A DNA stretch of 64,000 nt from Streptomyces sclerotialus (GTDB taxonomy: Bacteria > Actinomycetota > Actinomycetes > Streptomycetales > Streptomycetaceae), in contig JODX01000004.1 of NCBI GenBank assembly GCA_000719105.1, positions 186,001 to 250,000 of the forward strand, read 5' to 3'. The stretch's first letter is position 1, and every line of letters begins with the position of its first letter. The translations under genes and the position numbers were made by a program. Positions 1 to 7,067 of the stretch are shown piece after piece. Under the pieces are notes generated by a model, which saw nothing but the letters and a program-made list of their open reading frames with translations, was not told the DNA's origin and did no database searches.

Positions 1-1348
1 CCTGCGCTGTTTCCGGGCTCTCGTTGGCCTCTCCGAACCGCTGTGCTGCTGCGGCCAAGATGTCGCCGGTTTCCGGGTCGTCCTCGGCCGTCGAGATCAG
101 CGCGAATATCCGACGGGCAACGAGGTCATCGACACCCGCGCGGCTGATGTACGAACCGCCCTCATGCTCACCGGGCTTGGGCTTGGTACCGGACGGCCGA
201 GAGCAGAAATACGAACCGCCAACCGGGCGCGCTGCGTTGTTGGCAGACAGCGGACGGCCGCACTCGCAGTACAGAACTTCCATGCTCGTGAGCAGCGCGG
301 TAGTGCGGTTTTCAAACTTGCGCTTCGGACGGCTGTCTAGCCACTCCTGAAGTTCGAACCAGTCGCCCGGTTCGATGATCGGTTCCCAAGCCTGAATCGG
401 GGCCCCGCTGTCATCGCGGCGGATGCGGTGACCGACTACGCGCAGCTTGCTCGGGTCCTTCTTCTGCGGCTCGTAAATCGGGTCGGTGGCGAAACCGGCA
501 AGCTGCGGGTGCCGGAGCATCATTCCGAGAGTCTTGATGTGCCACGCGCCCCCGGCCGTCTTCTTGCCCCGGTCGGTTCCCTGGGTGGCTACGCCGGTTT
601 CGTTCAATTCCCGGACGATGCTGCCCAGCGAGCCGGGCACGTACTTACCGGACGGCTTAGGGGAGTGAGCCTGTGACTTGTGCTTGCGGATGATCCACCA
701 CACCCGCTGAATCACCTTGGCTTGCTCGGGGTCGGTGTCGAGTACCTGAATGGCTATCGGCTTGCCGTCGCTGTTGTACCGGGTTACCTGCCGCAGCTTC
801 CGGCCGTACGGAGCCTTACCGCCGACATAGCCGCCTAGGGCCCGAGCCTGCTTCACAGCGTCCCGAACGGCGGTGCTCTTGTTCTTGCTTTCCTGGTACG
901 CGCCGTCCAGCCGGAAGATCAGGTGAATCAGATCCATGATGTTCCCCTGCCGGAAAACACCCTCGGTTGTGCTGATGATCGTTACCCCGAGGCCAAGCAA
1001 CTCGTTCACGATGCCGAGTGCGTCGGTCGGCTCCAGCCGGGACAGGCGGCTGATGTTGTAGACGATGATCACGTTGATACGGCCCATGCGGCACTCGCGA
1101 ATCAGCCGCTCAAAGTCGGGTCGCTCGGCTCCCGAGTAGGCCGATATACCCACGTCTTCGAAGTGTCCGCACCACTTAGCCTCTCGGCCGTCGCGGGCAA
1201 CCTCAGCGGCGAACGTTTCGTACCGCGCGTAGTTGGCTGTGCGCTGAGCTGCCGGGCTCGCTTCACTGCCGTTGACCCGTCCGTAGGACTGCCGTCCGTA
1301 TGCTGCTACGTGCAAGTTCATGCCGGTCACAACCTCGGGAATGATCAT
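1..1348 (-). CDS. int: phiC31-type large serine integrase, 3' end cut by window edge
   Basis: Reading the minus strand from the ATG at 1348 gives 449 uninterrupted codons that run off the window. The product is a large serine recombinase, which integrates and excises phages or integrative elements between attP and attB. The resolvase domain opens with AAYGRQS; if translation starts at the internal ATG (1321) this serine is residue 12, the numbering of the phiC31 nucleophile. The phiC31-like blocks IIVYNISRLSRL, VTIISTTEGVFRQGN and GGYVGGKAPYG follow, then the recombinase domain and a zinc ribbon (YCECG ... YFCS). phiC31 integrase is about 605-613 aa, so roughly the last 150 residues, including the coiled coil, lie outside. 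G+C is visibly lower than in the neighbours, with AAG/GAA and A/T third bases. It is intact as far as seen, so the element may still be mobile. Confidence 0.93.
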   Translation of the reverse strand, partial: MIIPEVVTGMNLHVAAYGRQSYGRVNGSEASPAAQRTANYARYETFAAEVARDGREAKWCGHFEDVGISAYSGAERPDFERLIRECRMGRINVIIVYNISRLSRLEPTDALGIVNELLGLGVTIISTTEGVFRQGNIMDLIHLIFRLDGAYQESKNKSTAVRDAVKQARALGGYVGGKAPYGRKLRQVTRYNSDGKPIAIQVLDTDPEQAKVIQRVWWIIRKHKSQAHSPKPSGKYVPGSLGSIVRELNETGVATQGTDRGKKTAGGAWHIKTLGMMLRHPQLAGFATDPIYEPQKKDPSKLRVVGHRIRRDDSGAPIQAWEPIIEPGDWFELQEWLDSRPKRKFENRTTALLTSMEVLYCECGRPLSANNAARPVGGSYFCSRPSGTKPKPGEHEGGSYISRAGVDDLVARRIFALISTAEDDPETGDILAAAAQRFGEANESPETAQ

Positions 1349-1520
1349 GGCCTCAGAGTGCCACCGTAAATGGGAATACGCAACCGTGCCGCTGCTCGTC
1401 CACGCCACGAAGCAGATCCTGGACACCTGGGGCGAGGACGGCTGGGAGCTCGTCCAGGTCGTGCCCGGGCCGAACAACCCCGAGCAGCTCGTCGCCTACC
1501 TGAAGCGGGAGAAGGCGTGA
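1347..1520 (+). CDS. DUF4177 family small protein with element-derived N-terminus
   Basis: A short soluble protein of unknown function. The core from KWEYATVPLL to the end (..EQLVAYLKREKA) is the compact DUF4177 domain, as far as I recall normally about 52 aa in Streptomyces. Here KWEY is preceded by MASECHR, read from the ATG at 1347; in-frame ATGs at 1341 and 1320 are alternatives that would overlap int head to head. The ordinary start codon appears to have been replaced by sequence from the inserted element, which supplies a new start and presumably a new promoter. The gene ends in a GTGA overlap with the RidA gene, so the two are translationally coupled. Confidence 0.8.
   Translation: MASECHRKWEYATVPLLVHATKQILDTWGEDGWELVQVVPGPNNPEQLVAYLKREKA
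1349..1395. other. Probable att junction (attL or attR) of the integrase-bearing element
   Basis: phiC31-type attP sites lie just upstream of int, and here int begins at 1348 or 1321. Immediately beyond, the sequence changes from lower-G+C DNA to typical chromosomal coding sequence inside the 5' end of the DUF4177 gene. The first codons of the family motif use AAA, GAA and GCA, unlike the following CCG CTG CTC GTC, so the crossover probably lies within or just after 1368-1390. The exact dinucleotide cannot be fixed without the other att site. Confidence 0.5.
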
Positions 1521-1984
1521 GCGCCGTCGAGGCGAAGCTCGCGGACCTCGGACTGACGCTGCCCGAGGTCGTGCCCCCGCTGGCCGCGTACCAGCCGGCC
1601 GTGCAGTCCGGCGTGTACGTCTACACGGCGGGCCAGCTCCCCATGGTGGACGGCAAGCTGCCCGTCACCGGGAAGGTCGGTGCCGAGGTCACGCCGGAGG
1701 AGGCCAAGGACCTGGCCCGCACCTGCGCGCTGAATGCGCTCGCCGCGGTCAAGTCGGTCGCCGGTGACCTCGACCGCATCGCGCGTGTGGTGAAGGTCGT
1801 GGGCTTCGTCGCCTCCGCCGCCGACTTCACGGGGCAGCCCGCCGTCGTGAACGGCGCCAGTGAGCTGCTCGGCGAGGTCCTCGGCGAGAAGGGCGTCCAC
1901 GCGCGCAGCGCCGTCGGCGTGGCCGTGCTCCCGCTGGACGCACCGGTGGAGGTCGAGATCCAGGTGGAGCTGACGGAGGCGTGA
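1517..1984 (+). CDS. RidA family (YjgF/UK114) protein
   Basis: A 155-aa protein starting at the GTG of the GTGA overlap with the preceding stop. RidA proteins deaminate reactive enamine/imine intermediates made by PLP enzymes. The sequence has the family fold signature: GVYVYTAGQLP near residue 30, a central helix with ARTCALNALAAV, and the C-terminal ARSAVGVAVLPLDAPVEVE, whose Arg binds the substrate carboxylate in characterised members. It is slightly longer than the roughly 130-aa canonical RidA because of an N-terminal helix, typical of the RidA paralogue found in this Streptomyces context. It should act in the cytoplasm as a trimer. The physiological imine source is not indicated by the neighbours. 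Confidence 0.9.
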   Translation: MSAVEAKLADLGLTLPEVVPPLAAYQPAVQSGVYVYTAGQLPMVDGKLPVTGKVGAEVTPEEAKDLARTCALNALAAVKSVAGDLDRIARVVKVVGFVASAADFTGQPAVVNGASELLGEVLGEKGVHARSAVGVAVLPLDAPVEVEIQVELTEA

Positions 1985-2063
1985 CCGGGCCGGTGGTGAC
2001 CGGGGCCTGAAAGCGCCGGTCCCCGCCCGTCGTCCGGGGGCCGCCGACCCGTGATCGTGCTCC

Positions 2064-2077
2064 GTGATCGTGATCAC
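2064..2077. promoter_or_regulatory. Crp-like inverted repeat upstream of NUDIX gene
   Basis: GTGATC-GT-GATCAC fits the GTGA-N6-TCAC core of actinobacterial Crp sites, and a further half GTGATCGTG lies at 2051-2059. It is centred about 94 bp upstream of the probable leaderless start at 2165. It does not have the G of the S. coelicolor form GTG-N6-GNCAC. Nearby crp makes a regulatory link plausible but unproven. Confidence 0.35.
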
Positions 2078-2129
2078 TCGTGCGACGGCGCGCCCCCGTG
2101 GTCCCTCAGGTGTCACCCGATGTTCCCTC

Positions 2130-2158
2130 TCGAACATCAGCGCGCCACGGGATAGCCT
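2130..2158 (+). promoter_or_regulatory. Probable leaderless promoter of NUDIX gene
   Basis: TCGAAC (2130-2135) and TAGCCT (2153-2158) are 17 bp apart. The hexamer TAGCCT ends 6 nt before the ATG at 2165, and there is no Shine-Dalgarno sequence, so transcription should begin at or next to the start codon. Confidence 0.5.
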
Positions 2159-2164
2159 CCGGCC

Positions 2165-3052
2165 ATGGCGAACGGTCAGTGGTACCCACCGGAGTGGCCG
2201 GAACGCATCCGCGCGCTGGCCGAGGGCTCGCTCACCCCGGTCGTCCCCAGGCGGGCGGCCACGGTCATGCTCCTGAAGGACACCGCCGGCGGCCCCGTGG
2301 TCCACATGCTGCGCAGACGCGCGTCCATGGCCTTCGCCGCGGGTGCGTACGCGTACCCGGGCGGCGGAGTGGACCCGCGCGACGACGACCGCCTCATCCG
2401 CTGGGCGGGACCCACGCGCGCGTGGTGGGCGGACCGGCTCGGCGTCGACGAGACCTCCGCCCAGGCCGTCGTGTGCGCGGCCGTGCGGGAGACCTACGAG
2501 GAGGCGGGCGTCCTGCTCGCCGGCCCGACCGCCGACACGGTGGTCGGCGACACGACGGGCGAGGACTGGGAGGCCGACCGGGCCGCGGTGGCCGCCCGCG
2601 AGCTGTCCTTCGCGCAGTTCCTGGAGCGCAGGGGGCTGGTGCTGCGGTCCGACCTGCTGGGTGCCTGGGCCCGGTGGATCACCCCGGAGTTCGAGTCCCG
2701 CCGCTACGACACCTGGTTCTTCGTGGCCGCCCTGCCCGCGGGGCAGCGCACCCGCAACGCCTCCACGGAGGCCGACCGCACGGTGTGGACCCGTCCCGGG
2801 GACGCGGCCGACGCCTACGACCGGGGCGACCTGCTGATGATGCCGCCCACCATCGCCACGCTGCGCGGGCTCACGGCCTGCACCACCGCGGCCGAGGCGC
2901 TGGCCGCCGCGCCCGCGCGCGACCTGACGCCCGTCCTCGCCACGGCCCGGCTGGAGAACGGCGAGATCGTGCTCGCCTGGCCCGGCCACGACGAATTCAC
3001 CAAGCACGTCCCCGCAGCTCCCACCGCCCCCACCGGGGGAGTTCCCGGATGA
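2165..3052 (+). CDS. NUDIX hydrolase, NUDT19-like
   Basis: A 295-aa NUDIX enzyme that would hydrolyse a nucleoside-diphosphate-linked compound; the substrate is not evident. The N-terminal part PRRAATVMLLKD..VHMLRRRASMAFAAGAYAYPGGGVDPRD starts the NUDIX fold, and the catalytic helix is AAVRETYEEAGVLL. An insertion of about 25 residues separates the PGGG strand from the REXXEE helix, and a long C-terminal half follows, an arrangement seen in NUDT19/RP2-like proteins rather than MutT. The start at 2165 sits directly under a promoter-like hexamer, consistent with a leaderless mRNA. It overlaps a 21-codon ORF by ATGA and precedes the MBL-fold gene, probably in one operon. Confidence 0.88.
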   Translation: MANGQWYPPEWPERIRALAEGSLTPVVPRRAATVMLLKDTAGGPVVHMLRRRASMAFAAGAYAYPGGGVDPRDDDRLIRWAGPTRAWWADRLGVDETSAQAVVCAAVRETYEEAGVLLAGPTADTVVGDTTGEDWEADRAAVAARELSFAQFLERRGLVLRSDLLGAWARWITPEFESRRYDTWFFVAALPAGQRTRNASTEADRTVWTRPGDAADAYDRGDLLMMPPTIATLRGLTACTTAAEALAAAPARDLTPVLATARLENGEIVLAWPGHDEFTKHVPAAPTAPTGGVPG

Positions 3053-3114
3053 CCCTGCGACGGCCCGCGAACGTCCCGGCCCCGACCGACGCACTGGAGC
3101 GTGTCCCCGTATGA
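3049..3114 (+). CDS. Possible 21-aa bridging ORF
   Basis: This ORF begins with the ATG of an ATGA overlap with the NUDIX stop and ends with the TGA of an ATGA overlap with the MBL start, reading MTLRRPANVPAPTDALERVPV. The exact fit at both ends would let ribosomes travel from the NUDIX gene to the MBL gene without leaving the mRNA. It may encode a real micropeptide or only serve as a coupling device. Nothing about a product function can be read from it. Confidence 0.3.
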   Translation: MTLRRPANVPAPTDALERVPV

Positions 3115-3941
3115 CCGACGCCGCCGCCCTGCCCGGCCAGCCACGGGGCGGGGTCCTGTCGGGCCCCGCCACCGCGCGCGCGGTCAACGTGCTCGCCCCC
3201 AACGCGTCCGCGATGACCCTGGACGGCACGAACACCTGGATCCTCGCCGAGCCCGACTCCGACGTGGCGGTCGTCGTCGACCCGGGCCCGCTGGACGAGG
3301 GGCACCTGCGGAACGTCGTCGGCACGGCGGAGCAGGCGGGCAGGCGCATAGCGCTGACCCTGCTCACCCACGGGCACCCCGACCACGCCGAGGGCGCCGC
3401 GCGGTTCGCGGAGCTGACGGGGACCGGGGTGCGGGCACTCGACCCGGCGCTGCGGCTCGGCGACGAGGGACTGGGCGCGGGCGACGTGGTCACGCTGGGG
3501 GGCCTGGAGCTGCGGGTCGTGCCGACGCCCGGGCACACCGCGGACTCGCTGTGCTTCCATCTCCCGGCCGATCAGGCCGTTCTGACGGGTGACACCGTCC
3601 TGGGGCGCGGTACGACGGTCGTGGCCCACCCGGACGGCCGTCTCGGGGACTATCTGGACTCCCTGCGGCGCCTCAGGTCGCTGACGGTCGACGACGGCGT
3701 GCACACCGTGCTGCCCGGGCACGGCCCCGTCCTCGACGACGCCCAGGGGGCGGTCGAGTACTACCTCGCCCACCGCGCCCACCGGCTGGCCCAGGTCGAG
3801 ACGGCGGTCGAGGACGGCTACCGGACGCCCGGCGAGGTCGTGGCGCACGTATACGCGGACGTGGACCGCTCTCTGTGGCCGGCGGCCGAGCTCTCGGTGC
3901 GGGCGCAGCTGGTCTATCTGCGGGAGCACGGGCTGATCTGA
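3111..3941 (+). CDS. MBL-fold metallo-hydrolase, LACTB2-like
   Basis: A 276-aa metallo-beta-lactamase fold protein. It has the zinc motif THGHPDHAEGA (HxHxDH) at about residues 86-96, the third metal ligand in PTPGHTADS, the Asp ligand in VLTGDTVLG and the last His in VLPGHGP, so the binuclear zinc site looks complete. The C-terminal winged-helix-like tail with REHGLI is typical of the LACTB2/glyoxalase-II-like branch, whose members include RNases and thioesterases. Start at the ATG in the ATGA overlap. It is probably co-transcribed with the NUDIX gene. The substrate cannot be assigned. Confidence 0.9.
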   Translation: MTDAAALPGQPRGGVLSGPATARAVNVLAPNASAMTLDGTNTWILAEPDSDVAVVVDPGPLDEGHLRNVVGTAEQAGRRIALTLLTHGHPDHAEGAARFAELTGTGVRALDPALRLGDEGLGAGDVVTLGGLELRVVPTPGHTADSLCFHLPADQAVLTGDTVLGRGTTVVAHPDGRLGDYLDSLRRLRSLTVDDGVHTVLPGHGPVLDDAQGAVEYYLAHRAHRLAQVETAVEDGYRTPGEVVAHVYADVDRSLWPAAELSVRAQLVYLREHGLI

Positions 3942-3958
3942 GGGGCCGGCGGCACCGC

Positions 3959-4801
3959 TCACGGGGTGGGCGGAGCGAGCGGCCGCGGTGGACGCGGCGC
4001 TTTGACGCCGTGCACGCGCGTGTACTCCGCGGCCAGCCAGGGACCCAGGTCGTCCACGTACGCCCGCAGCCGGGCCGGGTCGGGTCCCGGCTCGTACGCC
4101 GCGGCCGCCGCCGACCTCATCTGCCCGGCGCGCTCCAAGTAGTACCGCCCGAAGACCTCGGCCATCTCGTGCAGGTCGCTGGTCCAGCCGTTCCAGCGGG
4201 GCATGACCAGGGTGAAGCCCGTGCGGACGAGCCGGCGGGAGATGCGGCGGTCCAGGGCGCGGCGGTCGCTCTCGGAGGCCGCCTCCCGGATGCGCAGGTG
4301 CCACCGGTCCAGCTGTTGCGCGAGGTCGCCGTTGGTCTCGCGCGCGAGGCGGGAGTCGGGCCGGTAGCGGGGGAGGTACTCGGCGAGGTCCTCGCCCAGG
4401 AGGGGCGTGCACAGGCAGGCGACGAACCATCCCAGGTCGTACGTCTCCGCCTCGCTCAGCGCCTGGGCGCGGCTGACCAGCAGGGTCCCGGCGCCGTCGA
4501 TCTGCGGGAACTCCTTGTCGAGCGCCTCGTCGAGGGCCCGGGCCTCCGCACGGTCGGCGCCGGTGGGCTCCTCGTGCAGGACGAGCAGCAGATCGAGGTC
4601 GCTGCGGCCCACGCGCGCGGTGCCGCGGGGGATCGAGCCGTAGAGGTAGGCGCTGTGCAGGCGGGGGCCGAAGGCGTCGAGCAGGCGGTCGCGCGCGGTG
4701 GCGACGACAGGGCGGAAGAAGGGCGGGATCCGCCCGAGGGACCCCTCACGCTCGATGAAACCCCGGCTGTCCAGTCCCCTGTGGTGCCTGCTCCCGGTCA
4801 T
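3959..4801 (-). CDS. Nucleotidyltransferase-domain protein (Pol beta fold)
   Basis: The N-terminal half carries the Pol-beta superfamily signature YGSIPRGTARVGRSDLDLLLVL, a GS-x10-DxD arrangement that places both catalytic Asp residues and the nucleotide-gripping GS. The rest is helical and resembles the four-helix partner region of kanamycin-type or GlnE-like nucleotidyltransferases. I chose the ATG at 4801 (MTGSRHHRGLD); an in-frame ATG at 4816 gives five more residues. The gene is convergent with the MBL gene and follows crp on the same strand, separated by the crp terminator. A small molecule, tRNA or protein could be the nucleotidyl acceptor; the sequence does not say which. Confidence 0.8.
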   Translation of the reverse strand: MTGSRHHRGLDSRGFIEREGSLGRIPPFFRPVVATARDRLLDAFGPRLHSAYLYGSIPRGTARVGRSDLDLLLVLHEEPTGADRAEARALDEALDKEFPQIDGAGTLLVSRAQALSEAETYDLGWFVACLCTPLLGEDLAEYLPRYRPDSRLARETNGDLAQQLDRWHLRIREAASESDRRALDRRISRRLVRTGFTLVMPRWNGWTSDLHEMAEVFGRYYLERAGQMRSAAAAAYEPGPDPARLRAYVDDLGPWLAAEYTRVHGVKAPRPPRPLAPPTP

Positions 4802-4886
4802 GTGCCCACTGTGCACCGATCGTGGCCCGGGAGCGGGCGATTTCCCGTGTCGTGGGGGCTGCCGGCCGCCCGTACGGGGCGTGGCT

Positions 4887-4964
4887 GCTCCGGTCCGCGG
4901 TACGGCGATGGGGCTCCGGTCCGCGGTACGGCGATGGGGCTCCGGTCCGGAGTACGGCGACGGG
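4887..4964. repeat. Three tandem 26-bp repeats running into the crp terminator
   Basis: Two identical units (4887-4912, 4913-4938) begin GCTCCGGTCCGCGGTACGG. The third copy (4939-4964) is diverged and contains much of the left arm of the crp terminator hairpin. It looks like slippage duplication of a terminator arm. Confidence 0.8.
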
Positions 4965-4998
4965 CCCCGCTCCGAGGAGGCGGGGCCCGTCGCCGTAC
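4952..4998 (-). terminator. crp terminator
   Basis: A 19-bp perfect inverted repeat (GTACGGCGACGGGCCCCGC and its complement at 4980-4998) with a 9-nt loop, 14 nt after the crp stop codon. Confidence 0.85.
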
Positions 4999-5012
4999 GG
5001 CAGGGACGTCGT

Positions 5013-5687
5013 CTAGCGCGACCGCTTGGCCAGGCGCTCCACGTCGAGGAGGATCACGGCGCGGGCCTCCAGACGGAGCCAGCCGCGGCCGGCGAAGTCG
5101 GCGAGGGCCTTGTTGACCGTCTCACGGGACGCGCCGACGAGCTGGGCGAGCTCCTCCTGCGTGAGGTCGTGGACGACGTGGATGCCCTCCTCCGACTGCA
5201 CGCCGAAGCGGCGGGACAGGTCGAGGAGCGCACGGGCCACGCGGCCGGGCACGTCCGAGAAGACCAGGTCGGACATCTGGTCATTGGTCTTCCGCAGGCG
5301 CCGGGCGACGGCGCGCAGCAGGGCGGCGGCCACCTCGGGGCGCGCGTTCAGCCACGGCTGGAGGTCGCCGTGGCCGAGGCCCAGCAGCTTGACCTCGGTC
5401 AGTGCGGTGGCCGTGGCCGTACGCGGACCGGGGTCGAAGAGCGAGAGCTCGCCGATCAGCTCGCCGGGGCCGAGCACCGCCAGCATGTTCTCGCGGCCGT
5501 CGGGGGACGTGCGGTGGAGCTTGACCTTGCCTTCCATGACCACGTAGAGGCGGTCACCCGGGTCGCCCTCGTGGAACAGCGAGTCGCCGCGCGCGAGGGT
5601 CACCTCACTCATGGAGGCGCGGAGCTCCGCGGCCTGCTCGTCATCGAGCGCCGCGAAGAGCGGGGCGCGCCGCAGAACGTCGTCCAC
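5013..5687 (-). CDS. crp: cAMP receptor protein Crp
   Basis: A 224-aa Crp/Fnr-family regulator. Residues about 1-115 form the cyclic-nucleotide-binding barrel, with the phosphate-binding cassette around GELIGELSLFDPGPRTATATA. A dimerisation helix follows, then a winged helix-turn-helix with LTQEELAQLVGASRETVNKAL. It starts with GTG (VDDVLRR) behind a good ribosome site, AAGGAGAG. In S. coelicolor the orthologue controls germination, development and antibiotic production. The gene is divergent from nth, and a sequence fitting the published Streptomyces Crp motif lies between them, suggesting autoregulation. A strong hairpin terminates it. Confidence 0.96.
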   Translation of the reverse strand: MDDVLRRAPLFAALDDEQAAELRASMSEVTLARGDSLFHEGDPGDRLYVVMEGKVKLHRTSPDGRENMLAVLGPGELIGELSLFDPGPRTATATALTEVKLLGLGHGDLQPWLNARPEVAAALLRAVARRLRKTNDQMSDLVFSDVPGRVARALLDLSRRFGVQSEEGIHVVHDLTQEELAQLVGASRETVNKALADFAGRGWLRLEARAVILLDVERLAKRSR

Positions 5688-5776
5688 GAGTTCTCTCCTT
5701 GTCGACCTGCTCAGGGGATCTTCTTCCCCCGTTTACCAGGGGACCGTGCTCCCCATTTTGCCGGACGGTCCAAACA

Positions 5777-5790
5777 GTGTGATCTGTCAC
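5777..5790. promoter_or_regulatory. Crp-type operator between crp and nth
   Basis: GTGTGATCTGTCAC fits GTG-N6-GNCAC, the motif I recall for S. coelicolor Crp, exactly. It lies 90 bp upstream of the crp start and 104 bp upstream of the nth start, so it could serve either promoter. Confidence 0.6.
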
Positions 5791-5893
5791 AAGGATGCCG
5801 CACCGGTCTGCCGAGACATGCGGCAGGGGTCCAATCGGACGCCGATCACCTGGCTCCGGGGCGGATGTCCTTGCTGGGCCTTAGGCTGGCCGA

Positions 5894-6913
5894 GTGTCCA
5901 AAACGCCGGTGAGCACACAGGCCAAGGGGGCTGGGCGGGTGGTTGTACGTCGGGATTCCGCTGTGGGCGAACAGGACCCCGTGGGAGCGAAGAAAGCGGC
6001 AAAGGGTACGAAGGTGACTGCAGCCAAGACATCGGCCGGGACCCCGGCCCGGAAGCGCGCCGCCGCCGGGGCGGCCGCCAAGAAGGCCGCGCCCCCGCAG
6101 GCGCCGAGCGCGAAGAACGGGAGCGGGCACAGCCCCGGGTCCGAGTCGCGCACGGCCCTCGTCCGCCGCGCCCGCCGGATCAACCGCGAGCTCGCCGAGG
6201 TGTACCCCTACGCGCACCCGGAGCTGGACTTCGAGAACCCGTTCCAGCTGCTCGTGGCCACGGTGCTGTCCGCCCAGACCACCGACCTGCGGGTGAACCA
6301 GACGACACCGGCGCTCTTCGCGCGCTACCCCACCCCCGAGGACCTGGCCGCGGCCGACCCGGAGGAGGTCGAGGAGATCCTGCGGCCGTGCGGGTTCTTC
6401 CGGGCCAAGACCAGGTCGGTGATCGGCCTGTCGAAGGCGCTGGCGGCCGAGTTCGGCGGCGAGGTGCCCGGGCGCCTGGAGGACCTGGTCAAGCTGCCCG
6501 GAGTGGGCCGCAAGACCGCGTTCGTCGTGCTCGGCAACGCCTTCGGACGGCCCGGTATCACCGTGGACACGCACTTCCAGCGGCTGGTGCGCCGGTGGCG
6601 GTGGACCGAGGAGACGGACCCCGACAAGATCGAGGCGGCCGTCGGCGCGCTCTTCCCGAAGAGCGACTGGACGATGCTCTCGCACCACGTCATCTGGCAC
6701 GGCCGCCGTATCTGCCACGCCCGCAAGCCCGCCTGCGGCGCCTGTCCCATCGCACCGCTCTGCCCGGCCTTCGGTGAGGGCGAGACGGACCCGGAGAAGG
6801 CGAAGAAGCTCCTGAAGTACGAGAAGGGCGGCTTCCCGGGGCAGCGCCTCAAGCCGCCGCAGGCCTATCTGGACGCGGGCGGCATCCCGGCACCGCCGCT
6901 GGGAGCCGCGTGA
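5894..6913 (+). CDS. nth: Endonuclease III (DNA glycosylase/AP lyase)
   Basis: A 339-aa base-excision repair enzyme that removes oxidised pyrimidines and nicks the abasic site. The helix-hairpin-helix LPGVGRKTA carries the catalytic Lys (Lys207), and VDTHFQR supplies the catalytic Asp (Asp225), with the same spacing as K120/D138 in E. coli. The iron-sulfur loop near 278 has the C-x6-C-x2-C-x5-C pattern. The first 80 residues or so are an Ala/Lys-rich, presumably disordered tail absent from E. coli Nth, rather like the basic tails of other actinobacterial DNA-binding proteins. The GTG start at 5894 follows a rather long leader shared with divergent crp. An internal start would remove the tail. 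Confidence 0.95.
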   Translation: MSKTPVSTQAKGAGRVVVRRDSAVGEQDPVGAKKAAKGTKVTAAKTSAGTPARKRAAAGAAAKKAAPPQAPSAKNGSGHSPGSESRTALVRRARRINRELAEVYPYAHPELDFENPFQLLVATVLSAQTTDLRVNQTTPALFARYPTPEDLAAADPEEVEEILRPCGFFRAKTRSVIGLSKALAAEFGGEVPGRLEDLVKLPGVGRKTAFVVLGNAFGRPGITVDTHFQRLVRRWRWTEETDPDKIEAAVGALFPKSDWTMLSHHVIWHGRRICHARKPACGACPIAPLCPAFGEGETDPEKAKKLLKYEKGGFPGQRLKPPQAYLDAGGIPAPPLGAA

Positions 6914-7067
6914 CGGTGCCCGCCCGGCGGACGCGCCGCGCGGAGCACCGGCGGGATGCCCGCTCCATGCGTCAGAGGAACGCGGCAGCACACCCGTACG
7001 AGGGATACGAGGGACACGCGGAACGATCCGTGTTCTCACGGGCGTTGGGATCAGCAGAGCGACGGGG

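Noticed and set aside
1496-3538. Long minus-strand open frame opposite RidA, NUDIX and MBL genes
   Set aside because: It is the antisense shadow of three genes with clear families; long open antisense frames are expected at this G+C content.
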